Below, one piece after another: positions 1 to 8,960 of a DNA stretch of 64,000 bases. The stretch is from UBA8516 sp035457865. Its GTDB lineage: Archaea; Thermoproteota; Nitrososphaeria; Nitrososphaerales; Nitrosopumilaceae. How positions within the stretch are numbered: position 1 is the first letter of the stretch; each line of letters begins with the position of its first letter. The notes beneath the pieces were generated by a model. It searched no databases. It was given only the letters and a program-made list of their open reading frames with translations, and was not told the origin of the DNA. The stretch is taken from the NCBI GenBank assembly GCA_035457865.1, contig DATIAR010000059.1, positions 1 to 64,000 of the forward strand, given 5' to 3'. A program made the position numbers and the translations under genes.

Positions 1-2
1 AA

Positions 3-71
3 ACACTTGAGTGGTTACTACACAATGAAACCACAAAAAAACCTCTTGAGCCATACGAATCAATTAATTAG
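3..71 (+). CDS. C-terminal end of a gene entering from the left (possible Lhr-type helicase)
   Basis: An open frame runs from the left edge and stops with TAG at 69-71; its last residues read EWLLHNETTKKPLEPYESIN. The stop overlaps the stop of the convergent metallophosphoesterase gene by 3 bp, which fits a real gene end. In many archaea this phosphoesterase family sits next to an Lhr-like DEAD/DEAH helicase, so that is the best guess, but 22 residues cannot prove it. Confidence 0.35.
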   Translation, partial: TLEWLLHNETTKKPLEPYESIN

Positions 72-811
72 ATTACACTTTCAAGTAAAGACTCGTTTCC
101 TATTATAGAACCGTCAAGAGTTACAATTTTTGCTGAATAGGATTTTTTTATTCGTTCAATTATTGGCGAAATTGATTTTTTGTATTTTTTGTGATTTGCA
201 TAAAAATATTTGTTAAAAGTTGGCACAATTATAATTTCAATCTCTCCTTGTAAAGATGGAAAAATCTTTCTTTTTTCTGTCTTCATTGAAACCCAAACCC
301 TTTGACCGTCTAATACTGAACCTTCACTAAAAAAAACAGGATGTACATGTCCCATAATTATCTTATTTACATTCGAAAGATTTTCAGAGGGCATAGTATG
401 GCCATGGGTTAAAAGTGCATCTTCTATAACAATTCCGGATGAACTTGTTAGTCTAACATTGTCAGGCAGGAGTTTTTGTATACTACCATCATGGTTTCCA
501 GGAATTAGGACAGTATCAATTTCTTTTGCAATTTCAAAAAATAATGGAACTGCTTGCCATTCTATTTTTGATATTGAATCTATTCCTGCTTTTATGTCGC
601 CTAAGAGTATCAGCGAATCAGGCCTTTCAGATTTTATTATTGTTCTAAGTTCGTCTAATGACTCGTAAATAATTGTGGTTGGTTCCACAAATATGTCATT
701 TGTAGCAAGGATGTTTTCAAATCCTATATGTAAATCAGTAACAACAAGATAACGTTGTGTATCTTCTAACATTAGAGCAGGATGAGATTGAATGATTCTG
801 GTTTTAAGCAT
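68..811 (-). CDS. Archaeal calcineurin-like metallophosphoesterase
   Basis: This 247-residue protein carries the full metallophosphoesterase metal-site set: VTDLHIG (D26, H28), LLGD (D72), PGNHDG (N106, H107, D108), THGH (H136, H138) and GHVHP (H155, H157). Size and order match the archaeal SbcD-related phosphoesterase family, thought to act on nucleic acid or nucleotides with two metal ions; the substrate is not known. It has no signal peptide and should be cytoplasmic. The gene converges on the gene end at the left edge, possibly a helicase, which is the usual archaeal neighbour. Family call firm; role inferred. Confidence 0.85.
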   Translation of the reverse strand: MLKTRIIQSHPALMLEDTQRYLVVTDLHIGFENILATNDIFVEPTTIIYESLDELRTIIKSERPDSLILLGDIKAGIDSISKIEWQAVPLFFEIAKEIDTVLIPGNHDGSIQKLLPDNVRLTSSSGIVIEDALLTHGHTMPSENLSNVNKIIMGHVHPVFFSEGSVLDGQRVWVSMKTEKRKIFPSLQGEIEIIIVPTFNKYFYANHKKYKKSISPIIERIKKSYSAKIVTLDGSIIGNESLLESVI

Positions 812-969
812 TGATAAACGTGTAATCTTAAACTATTCCTTAATTTTAGGCAATTGAATAAGAAACATTGTACTTTTGTCATATGTATCTTATGCATCGA
901 AATTCAATCGTAGCGCTTTTATGATATCTTTGCTATCCAAGACCCAATCCAATCTTCCTGTGCAATTTT

Positions 970-975
970 TTATAT
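970..975 (+). promoter_or_regulatory. TATA box of the SWIM-domain gene
   Basis: TTATAT lies about 25 nt ahead of the ATG at 997, the spacing expected for an archaeal TATA box driving a leaderless mRNA. It supports the chosen start. Confidence 0.5.
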
Positions 976-996
976 GATGAAAGCACACGTGTTCAC

Positions 997-1299
997 ATGA
1001 AAAAAAATATTGACAATTTGAGTGCAGTGATATCTGGTAAAGGTGTAAAACTACATTATTTTGAACCCAGTCAACGTAAAATATGGACAGTTGTAGGAAA
1101 AGAAAACGAACACTGGCTGGATCCGGAACTAGGCTTTTGTTCTTGTGAAGATTATTTTTTTAACACACTAAATGGAGGCAACGAATGTTATCATCTTAAA
1201 TCTGTAAGAATTGCTAAAGAACAAAACAGAGTTGAAGTTATACGATTCTCAGACGATGAATTTGCAAATTTTGTGTCAGCATTGATATCTGATCTTTAA
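997..1299 (+). CDS. Small SWIM zinc-finger protein
   Basis: The 100-residue protein has a SWIM motif: C48-x-C50 followed by C64-Y-H66, in a context (FCSCEDYFFN...ECYHLKSV) typical of archaeal stand-alone SWIM proteins. SWIM domains bind zinc and usually nucleic acid or partner proteins; in archaea some occur with recombination or helicase factors. No other domain is present. The start is supported by a well-spaced TATA box. It converges with the next gene, 5 bp away. Exact role unknown. Confidence 0.75.
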   Translation: MKKNIDNLSAVISGKGVKLHYFEPSQRKIWTVVGKENEHWLDPELGFCSCEDYFFNTLNGGNECYHLKSVRIAKEQNRVEVIRFSDDEFANFVSALISDL

Positions 1300-1304
1300 A
1301 TTTA

Positions 1305-1601
1305 TTATAGTTTTATTTGTAATATGTCTTCTTTGGAGACCCCTTTCCATAATCCTATCATTCCTTCAGGGTCAACTTGTTCTACTTTTGTTATCTTCTG
1401 GATCTTGATATGATCCGGATTTGGTGGCATCCAAAGCATAGCCATGTAATCTCCTACGTCCCCGACTTTATCTGGTCGCGCAGATGTGATTTTATCTTTT
1501 GAAAAACCATTTGATACTAGGGCGTTTATCGCTACAGATTCAAGATCCATTCTGCCATGAACAAAAAGATAGACTTGTTTTTGTTTATCTATTTGGCTCA
1601 T
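1305..1601 (-). CDS. Conserved hypothetical protein, 98 aa
   Basis: I do not recognise a named family. The protein is soluble and mixed alpha/beta, with a beta-like opening (VYLFVHGRMD), a central segment GDVGDYMAMLWMPPNPDHIKI and a C-terminal stretch GLWKGVSKEDILQI. It has no cysteines, signal peptide or membrane segment. It ends 5 bp from the convergent SWIM gene and diverges from purD, with 81 bp between the starts. Codon use and composition resemble the neighbours, so it is probably a real lineage-conserved gene. Confidence 0.6.
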   Translation of the reverse strand: MSQIDKQKQVYLFVHGRMDLESVAINALVSNGFSKDKITSARPDKVGDVGDYMAMLWMPPNPDHIKIQKITKVEQVDPEGMIGLWKGVSKEDILQIKL

Positions 1602-1654
1602 CTGTCATGATGATAATACAGTGTTAATCAACATTTCTAAAACCAATCTTGGAT

Positions 1655-1660
1655 TATATA
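1655..1660 (+). promoter_or_regulatory. TATA box of purD
   Basis: TATATA is centred about 26 nt before the TTG start at 1683. This is the archaeal spacing for transcription starting at the start codon, and it supports TTG rather than a downstream ATG. Confidence 0.55.
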
Positions 1661-1682
1661 CTAGATGAGAAAAGACTGACTA

Positions 1683-2945
1683 TTGACTGATGTTTTAGTT
1701 GTTGGTTCTGGTGGAAGAGAACACGCTCTTGGTTGGAAGCTTTCGCAAAGCAAAAAAATTGGGAAAATATATTTTGCGCCTGGCAATGGTGGCACCATCA
1801 ATAATGTGGCAATAGCAGTTGATGACATTGATGGTCTTGCAAAATTTGCCGCTGAAAAAAATTGTTTGACGGTAGTGGGTCCAGAAGTGCCTCTATCATT
1901 AGGAATAGTTGATACGTTTACACAAAAAGGCCTTAGAATATTTGGACCGACAAAAGCAGCCGCACAGCTTGAATCAAGTAAAGTTTGGGCAAAAAACTTT
2001 ATGAAAAGAAATGGGATTCTCACAGCACAATTTGAAATCTTTGATAATGCAAAAGAAGCTAAAGAATATGCAAAATCAATTGATTATTCATTGGTGGTAA
2101 AAGCAGATGGTCTTGCAGCAGGTAAAGGTGTCATCGTTTGTACCAATACTGCGGAAGCAATCAATGCAATAGATGAAATGTTGATTAAAAATAGCTTTGG
2201 TGTAGCAGGTTCCAAAATAATCTTAGAAGAACGAATCGATGGAATAGAGGCATCGTATATAGCACTCTCAGATGGAAACATGGCAATTCCTATGGCTACG
2301 AGTCAAGATCACAAAAGGATCTATGATGACGATAAAGGACCAAACACTGGTGGAATGGGTGCATATTCGCCTACTCCTGTAATTAACTGCCACCTAGAGG
2401 AAATAATTCAGAAAGATGTGATTGATAGAACGGTTGATTCGATGAAAAAAGAGGGTAACCAATTCAAGGGATTTTTGTATGCTGGAATAATGCTAAAAGA
2501 TGGAAAACCATATGTTTTAGAATTTAATGCAAGAATGGGGGATCCAGAATGCCAACCAATAATGATGCGTATGGAATCTGACTTGTATGATTACATTGAT
2601 GCAAGCATAGATGGCACTCTCGCAAAATTACCTCAAATGTCATGGAAAAAACAGAGTGCTGTCTGTGTTGTTCTTGCCTCAAAAGGATATCCTGACTCGT
2701 ATCCAAAAAATGAAGAAATTTCTGGACTTGATTTACAAGATGAAAATTCGTTTGTTTTTCATGCAGGAACAAAACGCGAAAAAGACAAAATACTCACAAA
2801 TGGGGGAAGAGTTCTTGCCGTTACAGCGTTAGGTGATACGCTGGATTCTGCAATCTCTAACGTCTATTCTAGAATTAAAAAAATTTCTTGGCAAAACAAA
2901 TACTTCAGAAAAGATATTGGTAAAAAGGGCTTACTTGCACTTTGA
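1683..2945 (+). CDS. purD: Phosphoribosylamine-glycine ligase (PurD)
   Basis: PurD joins glycine to phosphoribosylamine using ATP, giving GAR in purine synthesis. The 420-residue length is normal. The N-terminal VLVVGSGGREHALGWKL opening is the PurD signature; the ATP-grasp core follows (VVKADGLAAGKGV near residue 140, MGAYSPTP near 224, EFNARMGDPECQ near 280), then the C-terminal domain. The start is TTG; the nearby ATG at 1690 is out of frame. The 3' end overlaps the convergent fthC by 15 bp. PurN, the next pathway enzyme, lies about 2.4 kb further on. Confidence 0.96.
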   Translation: MTDVLVVGSGGREHALGWKLSQSKKIGKIYFAPGNGGTINNVAIAVDDIDGLAKFAAEKNCLTVVGPEVPLSLGIVDTFTQKGLRIFGPTKAAAQLESSKVWAKNFMKRNGILTAQFEIFDNAKEAKEYAKSIDYSLVVKADGLAAGKGVIVCTNTAEAINAIDEMLIKNSFGVAGSKIILEERIDGIEASYIALSDGNMAIPMATSQDHKRIYDDDKGPNTGGMGAYSPTPVINCHLEEIIQKDVIDRTVDSMKKEGNQFKGFLYAGIMLKDGKPYVLEFNARMGDPECQPIMMRMESDLYDYIDASIDGTLAKLPQMSWKKQSAVCVVLASKGYPDSYPKNEEISGLDLQDENSFVFHAGTKREKDKILTNGGRVLAVTALGDTLDSAISNVYSRIKKISWQNKYFRKDIGKKGLLAL

Positions 2946-3494
2946 CATGATAACTTCGTCTTCTGTAACTATGCAATCAATTCTAATATCATGGTCTGAG
3001 TATGGAAATGACCTGATAATTTGTTTTGAATAACTCAAAGCAATCGTCTTTGGTTTTTTATCTGAAAGGTATCTATCATAATATCCAAAACCATAGCCAA
3101 GTCTGTGTCCTTCTCGTGTAAGTGCTATTGCTGGTACTATAACGACCTCGATTTTTTTTACATCTTCACAATAATCTTTTGGTTCCATGACAGAAAAGTT
3201 TCCCTCTTCCAGATCAGAAAGGCTATTTATTTTTTTAAATACAAGATCCTTTTTAACAACTTTTGGCAACGATATTTCTTTACCAGATTTTAATATTTCT
3301 TGTAAGATGTCATGTGTTTTTACTTCGCTTCCTATAGAATAATATGCTCCAATGCTTTTTGCATTTCTAAAAAATTCTACCTTTCTTAGATTGTCCTGTA
3401 TCTGTTTGCCTGTTATGTTGATAAAGTCCAATGATAAAGAATCTCTTGCATCCAAAAGTTGCCTTCGCAACCTTGTTTTTTCAACCTGAGACAA
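2931..3494 (-). CDS. 5-formyltetrahydrofolate cyclo-ligase
   Basis: The enzyme converts 5-formyl-THF to 5,10-methenyl-THF with ATP. The 187-residue protein has the family hallmark RLGYGFGYYDRYL near residues 131-143 and the N-terminal basic helix RLRRQLLDARDSLS. It starts with TTG inside the 3' end of folD, overlapping by 14 bp, so the two are translated from one mRNA. The pair manages folate one-carbon units and supplies 10-formyl-THF to PurN. Its 3' end overlaps purD on the other strand. Confidence 0.9.
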   Translation of the reverse strand: MSQVEKTRLRRQLLDARDSLSLDFINITGKQIQDNLRKVEFFRNAKSIGAYYSIGSEVKTHDILQEILKSGKEISLPKVVKKDLVFKKINSLSDLEEGNFSVMEPKDYCEDVKKIEVVIVPAIALTREGHRLGYGFGYYDRYLSDKKPKTIALSYSKQIIRSFPYSDHDIRIDCIVTEDEVIMSKCK

Positions 3495-4347
3495 AGCCTT
3501 TACTAATTGAAGCTGCAGTGACTGTATTTTTTAAAAGCATTGCAACTGTCATAGGTCCAACTCCGCCTGGTACTGGTGTAGCAAATGATGCTTTTTTTAT
3601 AATCTCTTCATAATCTGTATCTCCAACAATCTTTCCATTTTGTCTACTTATGCCAACATCGATAACAACTGCATCCACTTTTATCATGTCAGCAGTAAGA
3701 ACGAACTTAGTTCTATCCCCTACGGCAGTAATCAAAACATCTGCTTTTTGGCAATGTTCTTTGAGGTTTTTTGTCTGGGAATGACATGTAGTAACGGTAG
3801 CATTTTTTTCAAGTAAAAGATGGTATAAGGGCTTGCCAACCAGATTGCTTCGGTTAATTACCACTGCATGTTTTCCTGCCAAATCTATCTTGTAATAATC
3901 AAACATTTCCATTATTCCTGATGGCGTGCATGGTTTAAGGATGGCCTTTCCCGACGACAAGAGACCAACGCTATATGGAGTTAAACCATCCACATCTTTT
4001 ATCGGAGAAATTCGTGATATGGTTGAAAACTCGTCTAGCTGTATTGGTAATGGTAGTTGAATTAGAATTCCATGAACTGAATCATCCTTGTTTAATAAAT
4101 CAACAAGTGAATTCATTTCTTGTTGTGAAAATGACGCTGGAAGTTTGTTATCCTTTGTTATAATGCCAACATCAGCACATGCTTTTTGCTTGTTTTTGAC
4201 ATATGTAGCAGATGCTAGATTCTCACCAACAAGAATGGTGGCAAGACACGGTGAAATACCTTCTGATTTCAGTTCTTGCACAGCTTTTCTCACTCTGTCT
4301 TTGATGGCATTAGCAACTGTAATGCCGTCTATTTTTTGTCCTGTCAC
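3481..4347 (-). CDS. folD: Bifunctional methylene-THF dehydrogenase/methenyl-THF cyclohydrolase (FolD)
   Basis: FolD interconverts methylene-, methenyl- and 10-formyl-THF using NAD(P). The 288-residue length is standard. The catalytic region YVKNKQKACADVGI (Y49, K53) is present, as are the Rossmann segment VINRSNLVGKPLYHLLL and the C-terminal PVPGGVGPMTVAMLL. The start is GTG. The gene is first in a folD-fthC operon. The presence of FolD with PurN indicates that purine formylation here uses tetrahydrofolate. Confidence 0.95.
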   Translation of the reverse strand: MTGQKIDGITVANAIKDRVRKAVQELKSEGISPCLATILVGENLASATYVKNKQKACADVGIITKDNKLPASFSQQEMNSLVDLLNKDDSVHGILIQLPLPIQLDEFSTISRISPIKDVDGLTPYSVGLLSSGKAILKPCTPSGIMEMFDYYKIDLAGKHAVVINRSNLVGKPLYHLLLEKNATVTTCHSQTKNLKEHCQKADVLITAVGDRTKFVLTADMIKVDAVVIDVGISRQNGKIVGDTDYEEIIKKASFATPVPGGVGPMTVAMLLKNTVTAASISKGFVSG

Positions 4348-4416
4348 AAGCTTGGATACTGTTTAGGATATTTAATCTTTGGAGTATTCTTAATTATGTA
4401 TAAGAAGATATGATCT

Positions 4417-4965
4417 ATGATGAAACATGACAAATCCGCTAATTTCATTAGAAATGAATTAGATAATATCAAAGATCATAAAGTTGAGCTTCATGGTAAT
4501 TGTGTTGCATGTCATATGATTTTCAAATTGAAAGAAATACTTGAAAGTTCAGAACAAAATGCTGCTGATTTACTCTCGGGGGTTCTTACGTCTAACTCAG
4601 CTCTTAATAGGGAATTTATTGATGTAGTAGAAAAAATTCATATGAATGATAGGCATCTTGGTGGATCTTTTGCATTAAGAGAAAGAGAATCAAAAGACAG
4701 TTATCTTGAAGCTTATTTTTCTAATGTTTTAGATGAATTAACTTCAGATCTTATCGCATCGTCACATAAAATATTACTTAGAAAATTACTTTTAAGCTAT
4801 CTGGCACTATATCTTGCTCAAACCATCGGTGTAGATTACCATGCGGCAACTGAAGAACTATATTATCTTCTAAGAAAAGATGAAAGTAAAAACTCCAAGA
4901 TAAGCCAACTTATTGGAAAATTTGAATCAAAAATCAAAACATATGCAGGATCTGAAAGTCGTTAA
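4417..4965 (+). CDS. Hypothetical helical protein, 182 aa
   Basis: I do not recognise the family. It is predicted mostly alpha-helical and soluble, with an early pair C31/C34 (NCVACHMIFKLKE, a CxxCH string near residue 30) and a long helical C-terminal half (LLRKLLLSYLALYLAQ). The CxxCH string could suggest covalent heme, but there is no signal peptide and the helix around it looks cytoplasmic, so heme attachment is unlikely. It lies 26 bp upstream of a cupin gene on the same strand. Confidence 0.6.
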   Translation: MMKHDKSANFIRNELDNIKDHKVELHGNCVACHMIFKLKEILESSEQNAADLLSGVLTSNSALNREFIDVVEKIHMNDRHLGGSFALRERESKDSYLEAYFSNVLDELTSDLIASSHKILLRKLLLSYLALYLAQTIGVDYHAATEELYYLLRKDESKNSKISQLIGKFESKIKTYAGSESR

Positions 4966-4991
4966 TATGTGGTACTAGGATTTGAAAAACA

Positions 4992-5312
4992 ATGAAAATT
5001 GAATTTGACACAAACGAATACATCAAAAATATTGCAAAAAGCGATTCATATTATCACACTTTTATTAATAGAGAAAACCTAGCAGCTGGAGTCTTAAGAT
5101 TAGAACCAGGTGAGAAAGACACTCAAACTCCTCATGAGAGCGATGAAATTTATTATGTTATACGTGGGGATGGTTTTCTCAATGTATCAGGAAAGGATTA
5201 TCCAATTGCAGAAGCAAAAGCCTATTTTGTTGGTAAAAACATTGAACACAAATTTCATGGTAATAAAAAAGAACTTGTAGTTTTGTATTTTTTTGGTGGT
5301 CCTGATTCTTAA
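4992..5312 (+). CDS. Cupin-domain protein
   Basis: A single cupin barrel of 106 residues. Motif 1 is HESDEIYYVIRGDGFLNV (H48, E52) and motif 2 is AKAYFVGKNIEHKFH (H86), so metal ligands are at least partly present. The substrate cannot be read from sequence; small cupins of this sort include isomerases, dioxygenases and sugar- or metal-binding proteins. It follows the 182-aa gene by 26 bp and its stop overlaps the convergent purN by 4 bp. Confidence 0.8.
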   Translation: MKIEFDTNEYIKNIAKSDSYYHTFINRENLAAGVLRLEPGEKDTQTPHESDEIYYVIRGDGFLNVSGKDYPIAEAKAYFVGKNIEHKFHGNKKELVVLYFFGGPDS

Positions 5313-5926
5313 GTAATTCTTGTCTTTCTACCTATTATTTTTATTCTTCTTTGCGCGAACAATTTTACAGCTTTGGCATAAATCATATGTTCTTTTGTAA
5401 GAATTCTTTTTGATAATGTTTCTTCTGTATCGTCATCCTTTACTTTGACTATTGCTTGTAGAATAATTGGACCAGTATCAACCCCTTCATCAACAAAATG
5501 AACCGTGCATCCTGAATATCTCACACCATAATCAAGTGCTTGTTTTTGTGAATGTAGACCAGGAAATGAAGGTAAAATTGCAGGATGGATATTCATGATT
5601 CTACCTTTATAATGTCTGATAAACTTATGACTCATTATTCGCATAAATCCTGCCAGACAGATCAATCCATTTTTTGGTGTTACATTATGATTTTCTAATG
5701 TTGATATAATCTTTTTATCATAATCCCAACTTCCACCTTTGATTCCCTGTGATTCTATTACTTGGATTTTAACGCCAAGCTTTTTTGCAATATCGAGTCC
5801 TTTTGCATTAACATTATTTGAAATAACTATTACAGGTGTAATTGGGATCTTGTTCTTTTTGATTGATTTTAAAATATATTCCATATTACTTCCTCGTCCT
5901 GAAATCAGTATGGCAAGATTGATCAA
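5309..5926 (-). CDS. purN: Phosphoribosylglycinamide formyltransferase (PurN)
   Basis: PurN transfers formyl from 10-formyl-THF to GAR. The 205-residue protein has the opening LAILISGRGSNM, the catalytic asparagine and histidine in NIHPAILPSFPG (N112, H114), and the aspartate in HFVDEGVDTGP (D150). All three catalytic residues are present. Translation starts at TTG. Together with folD-fthC and purD in this first 6 kb it forms a folate-dependent purine block. Confidence 0.95.
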   Translation of the reverse strand: MINLAILISGRGSNMEYILKSIKKNKIPITPVIVISNNVNAKGLDIAKKLGVKIQVIESQGIKGGSWDYDKKIISTLENHNVTPKNGLICLAGFMRIMSHKFIRHYKGRIMNIHPAILPSFPGLHSQKQALDYGVRYSGCTVHFVDEGVDTGPIILQAIVKVKDDDTEETLSKRILTKEHMIYAKAVKLFAQRRIKIIGRKTRIT

Positions 5927-6092
5927 CTCTAAAAATTAATTTTGCATTCAAATAAAGTATGTGGCGTTGATAGTTTTTTGAAATTGATATTCTGGTACTT
6001 GAAAGGATTAATTATGAAATATTTGAGATAAAGCACAATATAGATGAAAAAATTAGAGATTTCTACTTTATGAGACATGAATTTTGATAAGT

Positions 6093-6103
6093 TTTTTTAA
6101 TAG
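6093..6103 (+). promoter_or_regulatory. TATA box ahead of the NitrOD5-like gene
   Basis: TTTTTTAATAG is centred about 23 nt before the GTG at 6121, consistent with a leaderless transcript covering the NitrOD5-like gene and the multi-TM gene behind it. Confidence 0.45.
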
Positions 6104-6120
6104 TACGGGATATCTAGTAC

Positions 6121-6408
6121 GTGGACGCAACAGATGAACAAATTAAGAAGGCACTTATTGCAATAACTGTCGAAAGAGTTCTTCTTGAAATGGGAAAACC
6201 GGTTCTTGACGCATTTACTAAAAAACTATACAAGAATTACAATTGTTATATTCCTGACTGTAGTGACCACCCTGAATATCTTCGTCAGATACTAAAAGAA
6301 ATGTATGGAAATTCCTACAAGACCATAGTTTCTGCAATAATGGATGACCTAGCAGAATTTTCTCATCAAAACCCTATTTCGAATTTTATTAAAATCATTA
6401 GTAACTGA
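6121..6408 (+). CDS. NitrOD5-like small domain protein
   Basis: This 95-residue protein is helical and contains the string YNCYIPDCSDHPEYLRQILKEMYGNSY, which I recall as the core of the thaumarchaeal NitrOD5 domain, an output-type domain described from archaeal signal-transduction proteins. Here it stands alone without a receiver or kinase part. The GTG start is supported by a TATA box at the leaderless distance. Its stop is 1 nt from the ATG of the multi-TM gene, so the two are almost certainly co-transcribed and translationally linked. Function unknown. Confidence 0.6.
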   Translation: MDATDEQIKKALIAITVERVLLEMGKPVLDAFTKKLYKNYNCYIPDCSDHPEYLRQILKEMYGNSYKTIVSAIMDDLAEFSHQNPISNFIKIISN

Positions 6409-6409
6409 T

Positions 6410-7216
6410 ATGCAAACACTTTTAGAAAAAATAAACACGTACAAATTTCTATTATCATCAATATTGGCAACAGGCTTCATAATGTCACTTGCAAATTTTC
6501 TTGCTGATGAGACTAGAACACTCATGACAGATTTGTTGTTTATTCCTGTGCCGGGAGCAATGTTGATTTTATCAATAATCATAGCTTTGAGATTTCATGC
6601 ATCTGGTAAACATGGAAAAGCCTGGATTGTATTTATGATATTCGCAGTTTCATGGTTTACTGCTGAACAGATCTGGCTAGTTTATGAATTGATATATGAA
6701 ATAGATCCATGGCCATCTGTTGCCGATTTTTTTTACATTTCTGGGTATCCATTTTTATTTGCATTTTCTATACTTTATTTACTTCCAGTAAGAAAGGCAA
6801 TTTCAAAAAAACTCGTAATTTCTTCATTATTGATATCTATTGCATTATTGATACCCACTTTTAGTCTGGCATATCAAACTGATTCATCAGAAAATGATTT
6901 TGAAGTTGCCTTGGCAGCCAGCTATCCTGTATTGGATGCAATAATCTTATGTCCTGCATTGATAGGGGTTTCTTTATTTTTCAAAGGCGAAGTCAATTTT
7001 TTGTGGTCACTTATCTGTATAGCTATGGTGTTAAACGTCATTGCTGATGTTGGTTTTCTAATGTTAAGTATGGATGATTCGTATTACACGGGACACCCAA
7101 TAGATTTACTTTATCTGTGGGCATACGTTCTCTTTGCATTTGGTGTGTACAGTCACATTAGAATATTCCATAGTCGTATAGACGAACCTTATGAAGATGT
7201 AAATGAACTCAGATAG
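6410..7216 (+). CDS. Multi-TM sensor-like membrane protein (paralogue A)
   Basis: The 268-residue protein has about seven or eight hydrophobic segments and almost no soluble domain. Between TM3 and TM4 it carries EIDPWPSVADFFYISGYPF, closely similar to a stretch in the gene at 9545 (EDPYPSIADVFFFGFYP). This PxPSxADxxY..YP motif is also familiar from N-terminal membrane regions of some bacterial sensor proteins that carry GGDEF or kinase domains, but no output domain is attached here. It directly follows the NitrOD5-like gene, which may be its separate output partner. The role in sensing is inferred. Confidence 0.65.
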   Translation: MQTLLEKINTYKFLLSSILATGFIMSLANFLADETRTLMTDLLFIPVPGAMLILSIIIALRFHASGKHGKAWIVFMIFAVSWFTAEQIWLVYELIYEIDPWPSVADFFYISGYPFLFAFSILYLLPVRKAISKKLVISSLLISIALLIPTFSLAYQTDSSENDFEVALAASYPVLDAIILCPALIGVSLFFKGEVNFLWSLICIAMVLNVIADVGFLMLSMDDSYYTGHPIDLLYLWAYVLFAFGVYSHIRIFHSRIDEPYEDVNELR

Positions 7217-7730
7217 AATTTTTAATTTGAGAATTTTTGTATCTGACTTCTCTTAATATGGTGTACGGAGTTTTCTGAGACTCTTGTGGTAAAATCATTT
7301 TTGTATGACCAGCAAATATCTCAATTTTTTCCATAATCTCATTGAACTGTTTATCGTTTTCTAAAAATTGTAAATATTCTTCACTCCACGCCCAGTTACT
7401 TTCAGTATTACACGAATATACTATCCAATGATATTTTCCATCTACCAAATGAATGTCAAATGGATATGCTCTGCAATCAAAAGGTCTTTTTTCATATATT
7501 GAACATAATCTCTTTTTGTCATCCCAAAACACACAGTTGTTTGAATCATTTTTTTTCTTGATTGCTTTGATCTTCTTACCATATACTGTGACTTCTTTTA
7601 AGAATTCACTACTCGCCTTTCCAATAGATTCTAAATCTTTATAATCATACGAAAAAACTAACGGCACTGCAGAATTGGTACAACACCCTGAATGTTTACA
7701 ACTGTCGCACAGTGTGTTAAAACTGATCAC
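7209..7730 (-). CDS. YkgJ-family cysteine-cluster protein
   Basis: The 173-residue protein has a CxxCxxxxCC start (C8, C11, C16, C17) and further cysteines at 66, 76 and 86 in NCVFWDDKKRLCSIYEKRPFDCRAYPF, the YkgJ/UPF0153 pattern. These proteins are thought to bind Fe-S or zinc; their role is not settled. Translation starts at GTG. Its start overlaps the end of the upstream EamA gene by 14 bp, so the two form an operon. Its 3' end overlaps multi-TM paralogue A by 8 bp. Confidence 0.8.
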   Translation of the reverse strand: MISFNTLCDSCKHSGCCTNSAVPLVFSYDYKDLESIGKASSEFLKEVTVYGKKIKAIKKKNDSNNCVFWDDKKRLCSIYEKRPFDCRAYPFDIHLVDGKYHWIVYSCNTESNWAWSEEYLQFLENDKQFNEIMEKIEIFAGHTKMILPQESQKTPYTILREVRYKNSQIKNSI

Positions 7731-8706
7731 GCTTAAATTTATCTCCTAAGTCACATATAGCCGTTTTATCGTTACTGAGTCTATTTCTAAGAAAATACAA
7801 TCCAGCTAAAACAAGAGCTATGGAAAGAACATTTTGTAATGTTATTACCTCGCGTAAAATTAAGGTGGCAAAAAGCATCCCAAAGACGGATGTGGACGAG
7901 TATAGTAAAATAGTTCTCACTGCACCGATTGATCTTAACGCAATGATGAAAAAATAAGTTGATAATCCTGTACCAAAAATTCCTACTACGGCGATATTTG
8001 GGATATGTGATATGCTGACATTAAAAGGAATTTGAAAAACTAGAATCAAAAATAACGCAAATCCGCCTCCTGCAAATGATGTTATTTGTGTAATTTTTTT
8101 GGCATTAATCATGCCGGTCATATGTTTACACATGTTTATATCAACTGCATAAAGTAAACCAGCCAACAGAATTAGTAAATCACCAAAAACTAAATCTGTT
8201 AGATTCATTTCATGTTGATACAGATCGTATCCTATAGGTAAAAGACTTGCACCAATAATGATCATTGAAAAATGAGGAATTTCTTTTTTACCTAATTTTT
8301 CTCTAAAAACAACAAGTGCAATCAAAATTGAAAAAATTATTTCACCATTGGTAAGAATTGATGCATTAACTGCGGTAGATTCTTTCAACCCAAAAAAATA
8401 AGTACTAATTGCTAAAACCTCAATAATTCCAATTATACCTAAAAGAAAATAATTCTTTTTTCCTATTTTTTTTACTGACTCACCATTTTTTCGTATTGGT
8501 GTAAAAAACGCGCCATTAATAATGAAAATAATGGCAGCGAATGTTAACGGATTTATTTCAACGGTATTTACGTTGGAATATTCAAGTATTGGTTTAGATA
8601 CAGAATGTATGAGGCCTGCTAGTGCTGCTGAGGCAATTACAAATGCATATCCCCATCGGGGGGAAAGTGATATTTTCTGGAAAGAAAAAAATTTTGGTGG
8701 TTTCAA
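7717..8706 (-). CDS. EamA/DMT-superfamily transporter
   Basis: The 329-residue protein is very hydrophobic with about ten membrane segments in two repeated five-helix halves. Signature stretches are LGIIGIIEVLAISTYFFGLKESTAVNAS in the first half and GIFGTGLSTYFFIIALRSIGAVRT in the second, both classic EamA repeats. It likely exports or imports a small metabolite; the substrate is unknown. The start is TTG. A YkgJ-family gene follows with a 14-bp overlap. Confidence 0.85.
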   Translation of the reverse strand: MKPPKFFSFQKISLSPRWGYAFVIASAALAGLIHSVSKPILEYSNVNTVEINPLTFAAIIFIINGAFFTPIRKNGESVKKIGKKNYFLLGIIGIIEVLAISTYFFGLKESTAVNASILTNGEIIFSILIALVVFREKLGKKEIPHFSMIIIGASLLPIGYDLYQHEMNLTDLVFGDLLILLAGLLYAVDINMCKHMTGMINAKKITQITSFAGGGFALFLILVFQIPFNVSISHIPNIAVVGIFGTGLSTYFFIIALRSIGAVRTILLYSSTSVFGMLFATLILREVITLQNVLSIALVLAGLYFLRNRLSNDKTAICDLGDKFKRDQF

Positions 8707-8960
8707 CCTATATCATAATTAAAGGGATGAAAATCTGTTAATAATCCAAGATTAAGCCCAATTTGACCATTGGTTAAAACTTTCCTACTACTGGGTCGTC
8801 TAAATTTATTTTACCTTTCATCCTTAAATGCTTCTTGTATAGCGAAATGATATCGGTGTTTCGCGTCCATCCTTCTCAATTTATTACTTAACAATTATCT
8901 GTTTTCAATCAAGTTTATCAGACTTAAACAATTATTAGTCTATTTTTTGCACTTTTAATA

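Noticed and set aside
1661..2023. Long minus-strand frames inside purD and other genes
   Set aside because: They are antisense shadows of certain genes with no domain support.
4507..4521. CxxCH in the 182-aa hypothetical as a c-type heme site
   Set aside because: There is no signal peptide, and the motif sits in a predicted cytoplasmic helix; the single occurrence is likely coincidental.
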